Assembly (NCBI RefSeq): GCF_000176855.2
Contig: NC_015138.1
Location: forward strand, 434,001 to 498,000
Direction of reading: 5' to 3'
Length of the DNA stretch: 64,000 nt
Source: Paracidovorax avenae ATCC 19860
GTDB taxonomy: Bacteria; Pseudomonadota; Gammaproteobacteria; Burkholderiales; Burkholderiaceae_C
Shown here: positions 1-14,509 of the stretch, one piece after another
Layout of the letters: each line of letters opens with the position of its first letter
Numbering within the stretch: position 1 is the stretch's first letter
Notes under the pieces: model-generated
What the model saw: only the letters and a program-made list of their open reading frames with translations
What the model was told of the DNA's origin: nothing
Databases searched by the model: none
Translations under genes and position numbers: made by a program

Positions 1-14
1 TGGGGTGCGTTCAT
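1..14 (-). CDS. Start of a gene running off the left edge, probably the periplasmic adaptor (EmrA/HlyD-like) of the efflux operon
   Basis: On the minus strand an ATG at 14 opens a frame reading M-N-A-P before the window ends. It is preceded by a GGGGAGA ribosome-binding stretch at about -8. The gene lies 75 bp downstream of the outer-membrane factor gene on the same strand. In MarR-OMF gene clusters of this kind the next gene usually encodes the membrane fusion protein of an EmrAB-type exporter. Only four codons are visible, so the product is inferred purely from context. Confidence 0.45.
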
Positions 15-89
15 GGTGATGTCTCCCCGCGGGACGGCCATCGTCCGCGCGGCAAGGGAAAAAGGAGGCGGATAAAGGGAGCGGAAAGG

Positions 90-1661
90 TCAGTGCGCGG
101 AGCCGGATGCGCCGGGTGCCTGCGTGCCCGCTGCCAGGATGGGGGCCTGCGCGGCATAGCCACCCCCCAGTGCGCGCGCCAGGCGGGCCTGGTTGTCCAG
201 GCGGCGGGCCGCAAGATCCACGGCCTGGCGGCGCTGCTGCAGCACGCTGGTCTCGGCGGTGAGCACGTTCAGGTAGTTGCCCAGGCCGGCCCGGTAGCGC
301 TGCTGGGCGATGGCGTAGGCGCTCTCGGCGGAGGCCTGCGCTTCGCGCTGCTCGGCCGCCTGCTGGTCGATGGAGCGTGCCGAGGCGATCTGGTCGGCCG
401 CTTCATGCAGCGCATCCAGCAGGGTGGCGTTGTAGCTCTCGACGGCGGCATCCACGTCGGCGGCCTTGCCGCGCAGGTTGGCGCGCAGCCGGCCCGCCTC
501 GAAGATCGGCAGCCGGATGGCCGGGCCCACGCCCCATTCCCGGCTGCCGCCCTTGACGAAGTTGTCCAGCCCCAGCGAGGCCAGGCCCACGAAGGCCGTG
601 AGGCTCACGTTGGGATAGAACTGCGCCTTCGCCACGGCCACGTCCTGCGTTGCGGCTTCCACGCGCCAGCGCGCGGCGGCGATGTCCGCACGCCGGCCCA
701 GCAGGTCCGCGGGCAGCGCGGCGGGCAGGGCGATGGCATGCAGGGACGTCAGCGGCGGCGGCACCAGGGCCTGCGCCGCTCCGGGTTGCCCCACCAGTGC
801 GTCCAGCGCATTGCGCGCCATGGCCGCCTGCTCGCGCAGCGCCTCGATCTGCTGGCGCGCCTCGGGCAGGCTGCCTTCGCTCTGGCGCTCTTCCAGCCGC
901 GTGTCCAGGCCGGCCGCCACGCGGTCGCGCACCAGCGACAGGGTCTGGGTGCGTTGCTCCAGGGTGCGCTGTGCCACGCCGAGCTGGTCCTGCACCCGTG
1001 CGAGTTCCACGTACTGCCGCACCACGTTGGACGCCAACAGCACCCGCGCGGCCTGCGCGTCGGCGATGGCTGCATTGGCGCTGCCCACCGCGGCGTCGAT
1101 GGCCGCGCGGTTCTTGCCGAAGAAGTCCAGCTCCCAGCTGCCCGTGAGGCGGCCCGTGGCGCTGTTTTCCGTGCTGCCGCCCAGCGGAGGCGGATAGATG
1201 GAATTGGCGCTGTAGCGCTGCCGGTTGGCGTCCAGGCTGCCATTGACCTGTGGGCGGTCTGCAGCGCGCGTGGCTTCCGTGAAGGCCTGTGCCCGGGCGA
1301 TGCGCGCTTCGGCGAGCTTCAGGTTGGGGCTCCGGGACAGGGCCTGGTCGATGAGTGCATCCAGCTGCGCATCGCCGAAGCCGCGCCACCAGTCGGATGC
1401 CACGGCCGGATCGGCGAAGGCCCGTGCGGCATCCGCCGTGCCCTGGGCCTGTGCAGCAAGGCCCAGCGAGGCTGCGTCGCGCATCCGGGCCTGGGGGGCG
1501 ATGCCGGACATGTCCGCGCAGGCCGTCAGCCCCAGCAGCGCGAAGGCCAGGGTGCCGACGTACAGCGCCACCGCCTGCCAGCGAGGCCCTGCGGCGTCTC
1601 CGGCCGGTTGCACGTGCGGCATCGTCGCCGCGGGGGTGGAGGGAGCCAGGAGGTTTTTCAT
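90..1661 (-). CDS. RND/MFS efflux outer-membrane factor, NodT-type lipoprotein (523 aa)
   Basis: This is an outer-membrane channel of the TolC/NodT family that would let a tripartite drug exporter discharge outside the cell. The N terminus has a hydrophobic segment at about residues 31-47 ending in a lipobox-like LGLTAC, with Cys48 as the lipidation site. It is preceded by an unusually long, uncharged leader of about 30 residues, so the true start could be internal (Met14). Two OEP repeats follow, including the family motifs LGRRADIAAARW and FYPNVSLTAFVG. The gene sits 36 bp downstream of marR on the same strand and 75 bp upstream of a probable adaptor gene, which suggests a marR-OMF-emrA-emrB operon. 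Family membership is clear; the substrate is unknown. Confidence 0.92.
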   Translation of the reverse strand: MKNLLAPSTPAATMPHVQPAGDAAGPRWQAVALYVGTLAFALLGLTACADMSGIAPQARMRDAASLGLAAQAQGTADAARAFADPAVASDWWRGFGDAQLDALIDQALSRSPNLKLAEARIARAQAFTEATRAADRPQVNGSLDANRQRYSANSIYPPPLGGSTENSATGRLTGSWELDFFGKNRAAIDAAVGSANAAIADAQAARVLLASNVVRQYVELARVQDQLGVAQRTLEQRTQTLSLVRDRVAAGLDTRLEERQSEGSLPEARQQIEALREQAAMARNALDALVGQPGAAQALVPPPLTSLHAIALPAALPADLLGRRADIAAARWRVEAATQDVAVAKAQFYPNVSLTAFVGLASLGLDNFVKGGSREWGVGPAIRLPIFEAGRLRANLRGKAADVDAAVESYNATLLDALHEAADQIASARSIDQQAAEQREAQASAESAYAIAQQRYRAGLGNYLNVLTAETSVLQQRRQAVDLAARRLDNQARLARALGGGYAAQAPILAAGTQAPGASGSAH

Positions 1662-1697
1662 GTTGTGTCGTGCTCTCGGGAAAAGGGGCGGGACGGC

Positions 1698-2195
1698 TTA
1701 CTGGGTGGCGTCCGGCGGCGGCGTGAGCCGCGTGGCCAGGTTCTCGTAGATGCGGGCCAGGTAGCGGCGCAGCGCGGCGGCTTCCGCATCGCTGAAGCCG
1801 TGCAGGGCCGTGCGCTGGAGGTCCTGCAGCATTTCGGGCAACTGGGCTGCGGCGGCGTGGCCTTCTTCGGTCAGTGCGAGGTTGACCACGCGGCGGTCTT
1901 CCTGCGAGCGCTCGCGGCGGCACAGGCCCTTGGCTTCCAGCCGGTCCAGCAGCCGCGTCATGCCGCCGGCATCCAGCTGGCAGACGCGCGCCAGGGCTGC
2001 GACCGTGCTTTCCTGGCCTGAGGCCAGGAAGATGCGCAGCAGGGGCCGCCATTGCGCGTCGGTCAGCCCCAGGGGCTCCACGCGGCGATCCACCTCGCTG
2101 CCCATCAGGTTGACGATGCGGCGCATCTGGTAGCCGATGCTCTGCTCGATCAGCTCGGGGTTGACGTGGGGCTTGGCGTCGCGGGTTGAATGCAT
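1698..2195 (-). CDS. MarR-family transcriptional regulator of the efflux operon (165 aa)
   Basis: This is a winged-helix DNA-binding repressor of the MarR/SlyA family, usually released from DNA by small aromatic compounds. Visible hallmarks are the recognition helix region LARVCQLDAGGMTRLLDRLEAKG and the wing with the conserved D-R-R segment (SQEDRRVVNLALTEEG). The length is typical. It is the first gene of the efflux operon, and a promoter with an embedded inverted repeat lies directly upstream, so autoregulation is likely. The start at 2195 has no Shine-Dalgarno sequence, and the predicted -10 box ends only 6 bp before it, so the message may be leaderless or may start at a later codon. Confidence 0.93.
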   Translation of the reverse strand: MHSTRDAKPHVNPELIEQSIGYQMRRIVNLMGSEVDRRVEPLGLTDAQWRPLLRIFLASGQESTVAALARVCQLDAGGMTRLLDRLEAKGLCRRERSQEDRRVVNLALTEEGHAAAAQLPEMLQDLQRTALHGFSDAEAAALRRYLARIYENLATRLTPPPDATQ

Positions 2196-2201
2196 GTCGC
2201 G

Positions 2202-2230
2202 ACATTAATTGACTGGTCAAATAATGTCAA
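2202..2230 (-). promoter_or_regulatory. Promoter and probable MarR operator of the efflux operon
   Basis: Read on the minus strand, TTGACA (2225-2230) is followed after 17 bp by TAATGT (2202-2207). The spacer holds an interrupted palindrome at 2204-2225 with arms ATTnnTTGAC and GTCAAnnAAT around a 2-bp centre. This is the size and symmetry expected of a MarR operator. Its position between and over the -35 and -10 elements would let the repressor block RNA polymerase. Confidence 0.7.
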
Positions 2231-2325
2231 GTCTTTGATTGCGATGCGGTCTGATCGGCCTGTGTGTGTCCGGGTAGCGGGGAAGACTTTTCCTCTCGCC
2301 GGCTGCGGGAGGGAATCGGTAAAGA

Positions 2326-3072
2326 TCAGCCTGCCTGGCGACTGCTCAGGCAGAAACGGGCGAACCGCTCCAGCAGCCCGCAGGCTTCGGGTGTCGCGCG
2401 GACATGGCCGCGCAAGGCTTCCGGATCGCGGCCGGCCTGCCGCACATCGGCCGACAGCGCATCGATGTAGCCGCGCATCGCGTCCGGCACGAATTCGGGA
2501 TGGAATTGCACCCCCCACGCGCACTGGCCGACCCGGAAGGCCTGGTGCGGTTCGAAGGCATTGCCCGCGAGCCGCACCGCGCCGGCTGGCAGCCGCCTCA
2601 CCGATTGCCGGTGCACCACCTGGGCGCCGAAAGCGCCGGGCAGCCCGGCGAAAAGCGCGTCGCCGCCCGCGGCGTCGGGCGCCGTGTGGACCTCCACGGT
2701 GCCGATTTCCCACCCACCGGGATGGTCCGCCACCTCGCCACCCAGCGCGTGCGCGAGCAATTGGTGCCCATAGCAGATGCCCAGCACGGGCGTCTGCGCC
2801 GCCACGGCGCGGGCCAGCCAGCCGCCCAGCGTTTCGCTCCAGGGCGCCTGGTCCGTGACCATCGCATGTGACCCGGTCACCACCACGCCGGAGACGGCAT
2901 CGGGGTCGGGCATGCTTTCGCCCTGCTCCGCATCGACGGTGAGCACGGGCGCTGCGGTGCAGGCCAGCCCGGCCTGGACCCAGTCCTCGAAGTCGCCCAA
3001 ACGCTCCCGCAGCGCCGGGAAGGTGCCGCCGGTCCTGGCGATCAGGATGGGTCGTGGTGTCGGCGAGGGCAT
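2326..3072 (-). CDS. Class I glutamine amidotransferase (GMP synthase-like, 248 aa)
   Basis: A stand-alone glutaminase domain of the GATase1 family. The nucleophile elbow GICYGHQ places the catalytic cysteine at Cys100, and HPEF places the His/Glu pair at His191 and Glu193, completing the triad. The length fits stand-alone YfeJ-like GATases. No synthetase domain is attached and no obvious partner is adjacent, so the amide acceptor is not predictable. It ends 130 bp upstream of marR and begins 13 bp after the CorA-type gene on the same strand, so these two may be cotranscribed. Confidence 0.88.
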   Translation of the reverse strand: MPSPTPRPILIARTGGTFPALRERLGDFEDWVQAGLACTAAPVLTVDAEQGESMPDPDAVSGVVVTGSHAMVTDQAPWSETLGGWLARAVAAQTPVLGICYGHQLLAHALGGEVADHPGGWEIGTVEVHTAPDAAGGDALFAGLPGAFGAQVVHRQSVRRLPAGAVRLAGNAFEPHQAFRVGQCAWGVQFHPEFVPDAMRGYIDALSADVRQAGRDPEALRGHVRATPEACGLLERFARFCLSSRQAG

Positions 3073-3085
3073 GCGGGCGGTACGG

Positions 3086-4291
3086 TCAATGCTGGCCGGT
3101 GCGGGCGAGATAGCGCTTGCGCCAGAACAGCGCCACCAGGGCGATGGCGATCACCGTCATCGTGGCCATGGCCCACCAGAAGCCGTCCTGCTTGTGGACC
3201 AGCGGAATGAACTCGAAGTTCATGCCGAAGATGCCGGCGATCAGGTTGAGCGGCAGGAACACGGCGGTGAGGGCGGTGAGCGTGCGCATGATGTCGTTCG
3301 TGCGGTTGCTCTGGACGCTGAAATGCATCTGCACCGCCGTTTCGGTGCTCTGCTCCAGCCGGCGCACGTGGTGCACCACCCGTTCGATGTGCTCCAGCAC
3401 GTCGCGGCTGCGCACCTTGAGCAGTTCCAGTTCGCGCAGTGCGGCGATGTTCTCGGGCAGGGCCCAGGTCTCGAGCGTGTCCACCCAGTCCTGCACGGCG
3501 GCCCGCTGGTCCTCGCAGATCTCGTCGAGCTGATGCAGGGTCAGCCGAGCATCCAGCAGCGCGCTCCAGTTGGCGAATCGCCCGCGCGGCTTGAGCAGTT
3601 CGGCCTGCCAGTGGTCCAACTGGCGAGAAAGCTCGCGGCGCAGGTCCAGGTAGTTGTCCACGATCAGGTTCACCACGCGCAGCATCAGGTCCGCCGGGCT
3701 GGTCGGCAGGCGCGATCCCGGGGCGGGGCCGGTGCGCATGTCCCGGGCCTGCGTCTCCGAGGTCGCGCCGTCCTCCGCGGCGGGCGCGGGCTGTGTCGCC
3801 GTGAGCAGGCGGGCGGCGAAGGCGTCGCGCACGGTGCAATCGCCCGGGTGCACCGACAGCAGCACCTGGTCGAAGACCGCGAACCCCACGGGGCTGGTGT
3901 CGATGCGGCGCAGCACGGGAGGCCCGGCACGCCGGGGTGGCGCGAGCCCCGTCAGGCTGGGCACTTCCGTCGTGTCGCACTGGGTGGCGCTCAGCCGCCG
4001 GAACACCATGACGTCGTACTGGGACGTGTAATCGTAGTGCGACGGCAACTGGGCATTCAGCAGGTCGGACACGTGCAGATCGACGAGTTGCAGGCCCGCC
4101 AGGGACTGCAGCGCCGCCTGCAGCGCCGGCAGCCGCTCGCCGAAGACGGCGCGCGTGCAGGCGATCCACACGAAGCCCTGGGCGGGCACGCGCTGCGGGA
4201 TGGCATCCAGCTCTTTCGCTCCCTGCGGGCCGATGTGGAATACGCGGATCGCGCCGGAGGCGTCCAGCGTCACGGGGCGTGCCCCCGGCAT
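3086..4291 (-). CDS. CorA/ZntB-family divalent metal ion transporter (401 aa)
   Basis: A membrane metal channel of the CorA superfamily (Mg2+, Co2+ or Zn2+). The C terminus carries two transmembrane helices separated by the signature loop GMN at residues 356-358 (GIFGMNFEFIP), followed by a positively charged tail. The long N-terminal part is the cytoplasmic funnel domain with an extended helix containing many Arg and Glu residues. The full length is somewhat above CorA and ZntB of enterobacteria because of insertions near residues 160-200. The ion cannot be assigned from sequence alone. It lies 24 bp downstream of hemB on the same strand. Confidence 0.9.
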   Translation of the reverse strand: MPGARPVTLDASGAIRVFHIGPQGAKELDAIPQRVPAQGFVWIACTRAVFGERLPALQAALQSLAGLQLVDLHVSDLLNAQLPSHYDYTSQYDVMVFRRLSATQCDTTEVPSLTGLAPPRRAGPPVLRRIDTSPVGFAVFDQVLLSVHPGDCTVRDAFAARLLTATQPAPAAEDGATSETQARDMRTGPAPGSRLPTSPADLMLRVVNLIVDNYLDLRRELSRQLDHWQAELLKPRGRFANWSALLDARLTLHQLDEICEDQRAAVQDWVDTLETWALPENIAALRELELLKVRSRDVLEHIERVVHHVRRLEQSTETAVQMHFSVQSNRTNDIMRTLTALTAVFLPLNLIAGIFGMNFEFIPLVHKQDGFWWAMATMTVIAIALVALFWRKRYLARTGQH

Positions 4292-4315
4292 CCGGAATGG
4301 GGTGCCATGGTGCTC

Positions 4316-6960
<2,645 letters not shown>

Positions 6961-6969
6961 AATCCGGGC

Positions 6970-7320
6970 ATGACCGAAGACACTTCCCCGTCCCGCGGCT
7001 ACTACGCCCGCCACATTTTCTTCTGCCTCAACGACCGCATCAACGGTGAGGACAGCTGTGCCCACCACGGCGCGAAGGAGGCGTTCGACCACTGCAAGGC
7101 GCGCGTCAAGGCCGAAAAGCTCGCCGGTCCCGGCCAGGTGCGCGTGAACAAGGCGGGCTGCCTGGACCGCTGCGCGGGCGGGCCCGTCGCGGTCGTCTAT
7201 CCCGAGGGCACCTGGTACACCTACGTGGACACCAGTGATATCGACGAGATTGTCGAATCCCACCTCAAGAACGGCCAGGTGGTCGAGCGCCTGCTCACCC
7301 CGCCGGAACTCGGACGCTGA
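6970..7320 (+). CDS. Thioredoxin-like [2Fe-2S] ferredoxin domain protein (116 aa)
   Basis: A small soluble protein of the thioredoxin-like 2Fe-2S ferredoxin fold. The four cluster-ligand cysteines are Cys19 (FFCLN), Cys30 (EDSCAHHG), Cys64 and Cys68 (AGCLDRCAGG), spaced as in this family; Cys42 is extra. The C-terminal half ends with the usual YVDTSDIDEIVESHL motif. It starts 9 bp after the VanZ-like gene and probably belongs to the same transcript. The electron partner is not evident. Confidence 0.92.
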   Translation: MTEDTSPSRGYYARHIFFCLNDRINGEDSCAHHGAKEAFDHCKARVKAEKLAGPGQVRVNKAGCLDRCAGGPVAVVYPEGTWYTYVDTSDIDEIVESHLKNGQVVERLLTPPELGR

Positions 7321-7350
7321 TCCGGGCTCAGACCCCGGCCTTCCCGCATT

Positions 7351-7376
7351 CCGGGCCGCGGGCCGCCTTTTTTCGG
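7351..7376 (+). terminator. Weak terminator-like hairpin after the ferredoxin gene
   Basis: A short GGCC-GCG-GGCC hairpin (7354-7364) is followed by six T residues (7368-7373). The stem is only 4 bp strong, so termination may be partial. Confidence 0.3.
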
Positions 7377-7408
7377 GGCGGCACGGGGCCATTTCATACT
7401 GCAGACAA

Positions 7409-8050
7409 GTGAACGCCCAGACTGAACGCCTGACTTTCTCCGGCACGGCCGGCGCCATCGAGGCGCTGCGCGACCCTGCCGCCGCGGCCGGGGGCGGCGC
7501 CCCGCGCGGCGTGGCCGTGATCGCCCATCCCCATCCGCTCTTCGGCGGCACCATGGACAACAAGGTCGTGCAGACGCTCGCCCGGGCCTTCGTCGCCTGT
7601 GGGTGGACGGCCGTGCGCTTCAATTTCCGGGGCGTCGGCGGCAGCGCCGGCTCCCACGACGAAGGACGCGGAGAGCTGGACGACTTGCTCGCGGTCATCG
7701 ACCAGGCCGCGCCCGCCGGTGCGATCGCGCTGGCGGGGTTCTCCTTCGGCGCCTTCGTGACCAGCCACGCCCTGGAGCGGCTCTGGGGCGCGCGTGACAT
7801 CGAGCGCGCCGTGCTCGTGGGGACGGCCGCCAGCCGCTTCACCGTGGCACCCGTGCCGGCCGAAGCCCATGGCCGCACGCTGGTCGTCCATGGCGAGCAG
7901 GACGACACCGTGCCCCTGGCCTCCGTGATGGACTGGGCGCGCCCGCAGACACTCCCTGTGACAGTCGTGCCCGGCGGCGGGCATTTCTTTCACGGACAAT
8001 TGCCGCTGCTCAAGAGCCTGGTCATGCGGCACCTGACTTCCCAGGCCTGA
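7409..8050 (+). CDS. Alpha/beta hydrolase, COG2945-type (213 aa)
   Basis: A small alpha/beta hydrolase. The oxyanion and strand region reads AHPHPLFGGTMDNKVV, which is diagnostic of this subfamily. The nucleophile elbow is GFSFG with Ser112. An HGEQDDTVPL acid loop and a GGGHFFHG catalytic-histidine segment complete the triad. No ATG is available near the N terminus, and GTG at 7409 gives the normal family length. The physiological substrate is unknown. It is followed 89 bp later by the D,D-carboxypeptidase gene. Confidence 0.85.
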   Translation: MNAQTERLTFSGTAGAIEALRDPAAAAGGGAPRGVAVIAHPHPLFGGTMDNKVVQTLARAFVACGWTAVRFNFRGVGGSAGSHDEGRGELDDLLAVIDQAAPAGAIALAGFSFGAFVTSHALERLWGARDIERAVLVGTAASRFTVAPVPAEAHGRTLVVHGEQDDTVPLASVMDWARPQTLPVTVVPGGGHFFHGQLPLLKSLVMRHLTSQA

Positions 8051-8139
8051 GGGCGGGCCACCGGCTGCCTGCCCCCACCCACCCTTCCGCTTTTCCTGCT
8101 TTCCTCTCTCCCGCTTCCTTTCTTCCCGGACCGTTCCGA

Positions 8140-9321
8140 ATGCATGCCTCCATGAAGTCCTTCCTGCCCCTGCTGCGCTCCTTCGCCATGGCCGCCGCCC
8201 TCGCGCCTGCTGCGCTCTGGGCGCAGGTGCAGGCCCCCCAGCCGCCCGAGATCGCCGCGCGCAACTACCTGCTGCTGGACGTGACCTCCGGGCAGGTGCT
8301 GGCCGCCAAGGACATCGATGCGCCCGTGGAGCAGGCGTCCCTGACCAAGCTCATGACCGGCTACCTGGTGTTCGATGCGCTGAGTTCCAGGAAGATCACC
8401 CTGGAGCAGAAGCTGCCGGTGAGCGTCCTGGCGTGGAAGATGCCGGGCTCGCGCATGTTCATCGACCCCAAGATGCAGGTGCCGGTGGATGACCTCCTGA
8501 AGGGCATGATCGTGCAGTCGGGCAACGATGCCTCCATGGCCCTGGCCGAGGGCGTGGGTGGCTCGGCCGAGAACTTCGTCAAGCTCATGAACGACCAGGC
8601 CAAGGCCCTGGGCATGAAGAACACGGCCTACAAGAACCCCGAAGGCCTCACGGAGCCCGGCCACACGACCACGGCACGCGACCTGAGCATCCTCGCGACG
8701 CGGCTCATGAAGGACTTCCCGGAGTACATGCACTATTACTCCACCAAGCACTATGCCTATCCGGGCACGCCGCCTTCCAACGGCACCAACCGCAATTCGC
8801 TGCTGTTCCGCGACCCGACGGTGGACGGCCTCAAGACCGGGCACACCGCAGCGGCCGGCTACTGCCTCGTGGCCACGTCCAAGCGTGACTTTCCCAATGT
8901 CGGCCAGCGCCGCCTGCTGTCCATCGTGCTGGGCACCGCGAGCGAGAACGCGCGTGCCAACGAGAGCCAGAAGCTGCTGAACTGGGGCTACACCGCCTAC
9001 GACGCCGTCAAGCTGTTCGACGGCGGCCAGCCGGCTGCCACCCCGGCGCTCTGGAAGGGCACGCAGAACACCATCAAGATCGGGCGCCCCGATCCCATCG
9101 TCGTCACGGTGCCGTCGGGCTCCGCCGGCAAGATTTCCACCCAGATCGTCCGCCAGGACCCGCTGGTCGCCCCCCTGACCAAGGGGCAGTCCATCGGCAC
9201 GCTCAAGGTCTCGCTGGGCGACCAGCAGATTGCCGAGGTGCCCCTGGTGGCGCTCGAAACCGTAGATCAGGCGGGCATCTTCGGGCGTGCCTGGGATGCC
9301 ATCCGGCTCTGGATCAAGTGA
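8140..9321 (+). CDS. dacA: D-alanyl-D-alanine carboxypeptidase, penicillin-binding protein 5/6 type (393 aa)
   Basis: Removes the terminal D-Ala from peptidoglycan pentapeptides in the periplasm. A signal peptide spans about residues 1-28 (ending ALWAQ). The three penicillin-binding motifs are in order: SLTK at 67-70 (Ser67 nucleophile), SGN at 127-129 and KTG at 232-234. A C-terminal PBP5 beta domain and a terminal amphipathic helix (FGRAWDAIRLWIK) suggest peripheral anchoring to the inner membrane. Met at 8140 is followed by another Met at codon 5, and either could be the start. The gene name dacC would fit equally well. Confidence 0.95.
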   Translation: MHASMKSFLPLLRSFAMAAALAPAALWAQVQAPQPPEIAARNYLLLDVTSGQVLAAKDIDAPVEQASLTKLMTGYLVFDALSSRKITLEQKLPVSVLAWKMPGSRMFIDPKMQVPVDDLLKGMIVQSGNDASMALAEGVGGSAENFVKLMNDQAKALGMKNTAYKNPEGLTEPGHTTTARDLSILATRLMKDFPEYMHYYSTKHYAYPGTPPSNGTNRNSLLFRDPTVDGLKTGHTAAAGYCLVATSKRDFPNVGQRRLLSIVLGTASENARANESQKLLNWGYTAYDAVKLFDGGQPAATPALWKGTQNTIKIGRPDPIVVTVPSGSAGKISTQIVRQDPLVAPLTKGQSIGTLKVSLGDQQIAEVPLVALETVDQAGIFGRAWDAIRLWIK

Positions 9322-9360
9322 TGCGCGCTGCGCGTGGCAGGAGGCTGGCGGTGCCGGTCC

Positions 9361-9389
9361 TTGCCTCGCCAGGGGCAAACTGATACATT
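9361..9389 (+). promoter_or_regulatory. Promoter of the str operon
   Basis: TTGCCT at 9361-9366 and TACATT at 9384-9389 are separated by 17 bp, and a TG at 9381-9382 makes an extended -10 element. It lies 88 bp upstream of rpsL, with no other gene between. Confidence 0.7.
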
Positions 9390-9398
9390 AGAAGGCTT

Positions 9399-9413
9399 TT
9401 CGGAATTTCCGAA
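9399..9413 (+). promoter_or_regulatory. Perfect inverted repeat in the rpsL leader
   Basis: TTCGGAA and TTCCGAA flank a single T just downstream of the predicted transcription start of the str operon. It may be a protein-binding site or a small RNA hairpin. No T-tract follows, so it does not look like a terminator. Confidence 0.45.
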
Positions 9414-9476
9414 GGGAATCACGTCTTCGCTCGATTCGAATCCGCCGGGCGAAGTTTTCACGTTTAGGGACGATTC

Positions 9477-9854
9477 ATGCCAACCATCAACCAGCTCGTG
9501 CGTCAGGGGCGCGAGGTCGAAACGACCAAGTCCAAGAGCCCCGCGATGCAAAACTCTCCCCAGCGCCGTGGAGTGTGCACCCGTGTGTACACCACGACGC
9601 CCAAGAAGCCGAACTCCGCTCTGCGGAAGGTCGCCAAGGTGCGCCTGACCAACGGCTTCGAGGTCATCTCCTACATCGGCGGCGAAGGCCACAACCTGCA
9701 GGAACACAGCGTGGTGCTGGTCCGCGGCGGCCGTGTGAAGGATCTGCCCGGTGTGCGTTACCACATCGTGCGTGGCTCGCTTGACCTGCAAGGCGTCAAG
9801 GACCGCAAGCAGGCCCGTTCCAAGTACGGTGCCAAGAAGCCCAAGGCCAAGTAA
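9477..9854 (+). CDS. rpsL: 30S ribosomal protein S12 (125 aa)
   Basis: Decoding-centre protein of the small subunit. The conserved [16 protein letters not shown] loop has the wild-type lysines whose mutation gives streptomycin resistance elsewhere, as does [13 protein letters not shown], so a sensitive allele is predicted. It is the first gene of the str operon, with rpsG following after 164 bp. Confidence 0.99.
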   Translation: MPTINQLVRQGREVETTKSKSPAMQNSPQRRGVCTRVYTTTPKKPNSALRKVAKVRLTNGFEVISYIGGEGHNLQEHSVVLVRGGRVKDLPGVRYHIVRGSLDLQGVKDRKQARSKYGAKKPKAK

Positions 9855-10018
9855 GCCCTGCGTTTCGAAGAATTTTCGGTGCTGTTCCCGCGTGGCGCGG
9901 TGAAGCAGCGTAGTGGCCCCGAACGCAGGTGTTCTGCGTGGGTCGAGTAAGTGGGAGTCCTGAATGGCTCTCGCGGTGCCTGGGAAGGCGCCAACTGAAG
10001 CAAAGATAGAGGTGAGAA

Positions 10019-10492
10019 ATGCCACGTCGTCGCGAAGTCCCCAAACGTGAAATCCTGCCGGACCCGAAGTTCGGCAATGTCGAGCTGTCCAAATTCATGA
10101 ACGTGATCATGGAAGGCGGCAAGAAGGCAGTTGCAGAGCGCATCATCTATGGCGCCCTGGAACTCATCCAGAAGAAGCACCCCGACAAGGATCCCCTGGA
10201 AGCGTTCACCGTTGCCATCAACAACGTGAAGCCCATGGTGGAAGTGAAGTCCCGCCGCGTCGGTGGTGCCAACTACCAGGTGCCGGTCGAAGTGCGCCCC
10301 GTGCGCCGCCTGGCCCTGTCGATGCGCTGGCTCAAGGAAGCCGCCCGCAAGCGCGGCGAGAAGTCCATGGCCCAGCGCCTGGCCAACGAGCTGCTGGAAG
10401 CCACGGAAGGCCGTGGCGGCGCGATGAAGCGCCGTGACGAAGTGCACCGCATGGCAGAAGCCAACAAGGCGTTCAGCCACTTCCGCTTCTAA
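10019..10492 (+). CDS. rpsG: 30S ribosomal protein S7 (157 aa)
   Basis: Assembly-initiating protein of the 30S head. Characteristic segments include [19 protein letters not shown] and the C-terminal [17 protein letters not shown]. An AGAGGTGAGAA ribosome-binding stretch precedes the ATG. The 164-bp rpsL-rpsG gap is rich in short repeats and is where S7 represses its own translation in E. coli. I did not identify an exact S7-binding fold here. Confidence 0.99.
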   Translation: MPRRREVPKREILPDPKFGNVELSKFMNVIMEGGKKAVAERIIYGALELIQKKHPDKDPLEAFTVAINNVKPMVEVKSRRVGGANYQVPVEVRPVRRLALSMRWLKEAARKRGEKSMAQRLANELLEATEGRGGAMKRRDEVHRMAEANKAFSHFRF

Positions 10493-10518
10493 GCCCATCC
10501 CTTCATCTCGAAGGCCTG

Positions 10519-10556
10519 GAGCCCGATCCGCCCTACCGGCGGGCGGGCTCTTTGGC
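10519..10556 (+). terminator. Hairpin between rpsG and fusA (attenuator-like)
   Basis: GAGCCCG at 10519-10525 pairs with CGGGCTC at 10544-10550, with an inner CCGCC/GGCGG stem, followed by TTTGGCTGTT. The interrupted T-run suggests partial termination that lowers read-through into fusA. Confidence 0.45.
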
Positions 10557-10574
10557 TGTTAACGAAAGACCATC

Positions 10575-12677
<2,103 letters not shown>

Positions 12678-12680
12678 ATC

Positions 12681-12810
12681 CCACCCCTGTGTCGCCTGCG
12701 GCGCCTCCCCCTCGAGGGGGCGCACGCAGCGGCCCGGCGAAGCCGGTCCCGCGCGTGCTGCTGGCTTGGCCTGCTCCGCGGCCTTTTGACCAGGACGGTC
12801 GGGGTGGCAT
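12681..12810. repeat. Palindrome-containing intergenic element between fusA and tuf
   Basis: The 251-bp fusA-tuf gap holds a perfect 14-bp palindrome CCCCCTCGAGGGGG (12707-12720). It is embedded in a GC-rich stretch that resembles, from memory, a dispersed intergenic repeat common in Acidovorax and relatives. Only one copy is in this window, so its repetitive nature cannot be shown here. No coding potential is evident. Confidence 0.45.
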
Positions 12811-12928
12811 TGGGAAATCTTTTTGTCTGCGATCGCATGCCCTTCGTTGCCCGTGGCGAAGGATTCGGCAATGCGGTGCAGACGTAAAACCAACACACGG
12901 GCATTGCTCTTTATTCTGGAGTTGAGAA

Positions 12929-14119
<1,191 letters not shown>

Positions 14120-14143
14120 ATTTTGAGCAATAAGGAATCTGCC

Positions 14144-14455
14144 ATGTCCAAGCAAAAGATCCGTATCCGCCTGAAGGCTTTCGATTACAAGCTGATCGAC
14201 CAGTCCGCCGCCGAGATCGTTGACACCGCCAAGCGCACCGGCGCCATCGTCAAGGGCCCCGTGCCCCTGCCGACGCGCATGAAGCGTTTCGACATCCTGC
14301 GTTCGCCCCACGTCAACAAGACGTCGCGCGACCAGTTCGAAATCCGCACGCACCAGCGCCTGATGGATATCGTCGATCCCACCGACAAGACCGTGGACGC
14401 GCTGATGAAGCTCGACCTGCCGGCTGGCGTGGACGTCGAGATCAAGCTGCAGTAA
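14144..14455 (+). CDS. rpsJ: 30S ribosomal protein S10 (103 aa)
   Basis: Small-subunit head protein, also the NusE transcription antitermination factor. The start at 14144 ([14 protein letters not shown]) is chosen because it gives the standard 103 aa and is preceded by TAAGGA; an in-frame upstream codon at 14123 overlaps the tuf end region. It begins 24 bp after tuf, so the str and S10 operons look fused. Confidence 0.98.
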   Translation: MSKQKIRIRLKAFDYKLIDQSAAEIVDTAKRTGAIVKGPVPLPTRMKRFDILRSPHVNKTSRDQFEIRTHQRLMDIVDPTDKTVDALMKLDLPAGVDVEIKLQ

Positions 14456-14509
14456 TCCCTACTGCTGCCATTCGCGCGGCGCGCTCCGGCTGGAGCGTGC
14501 CGTGCATCC

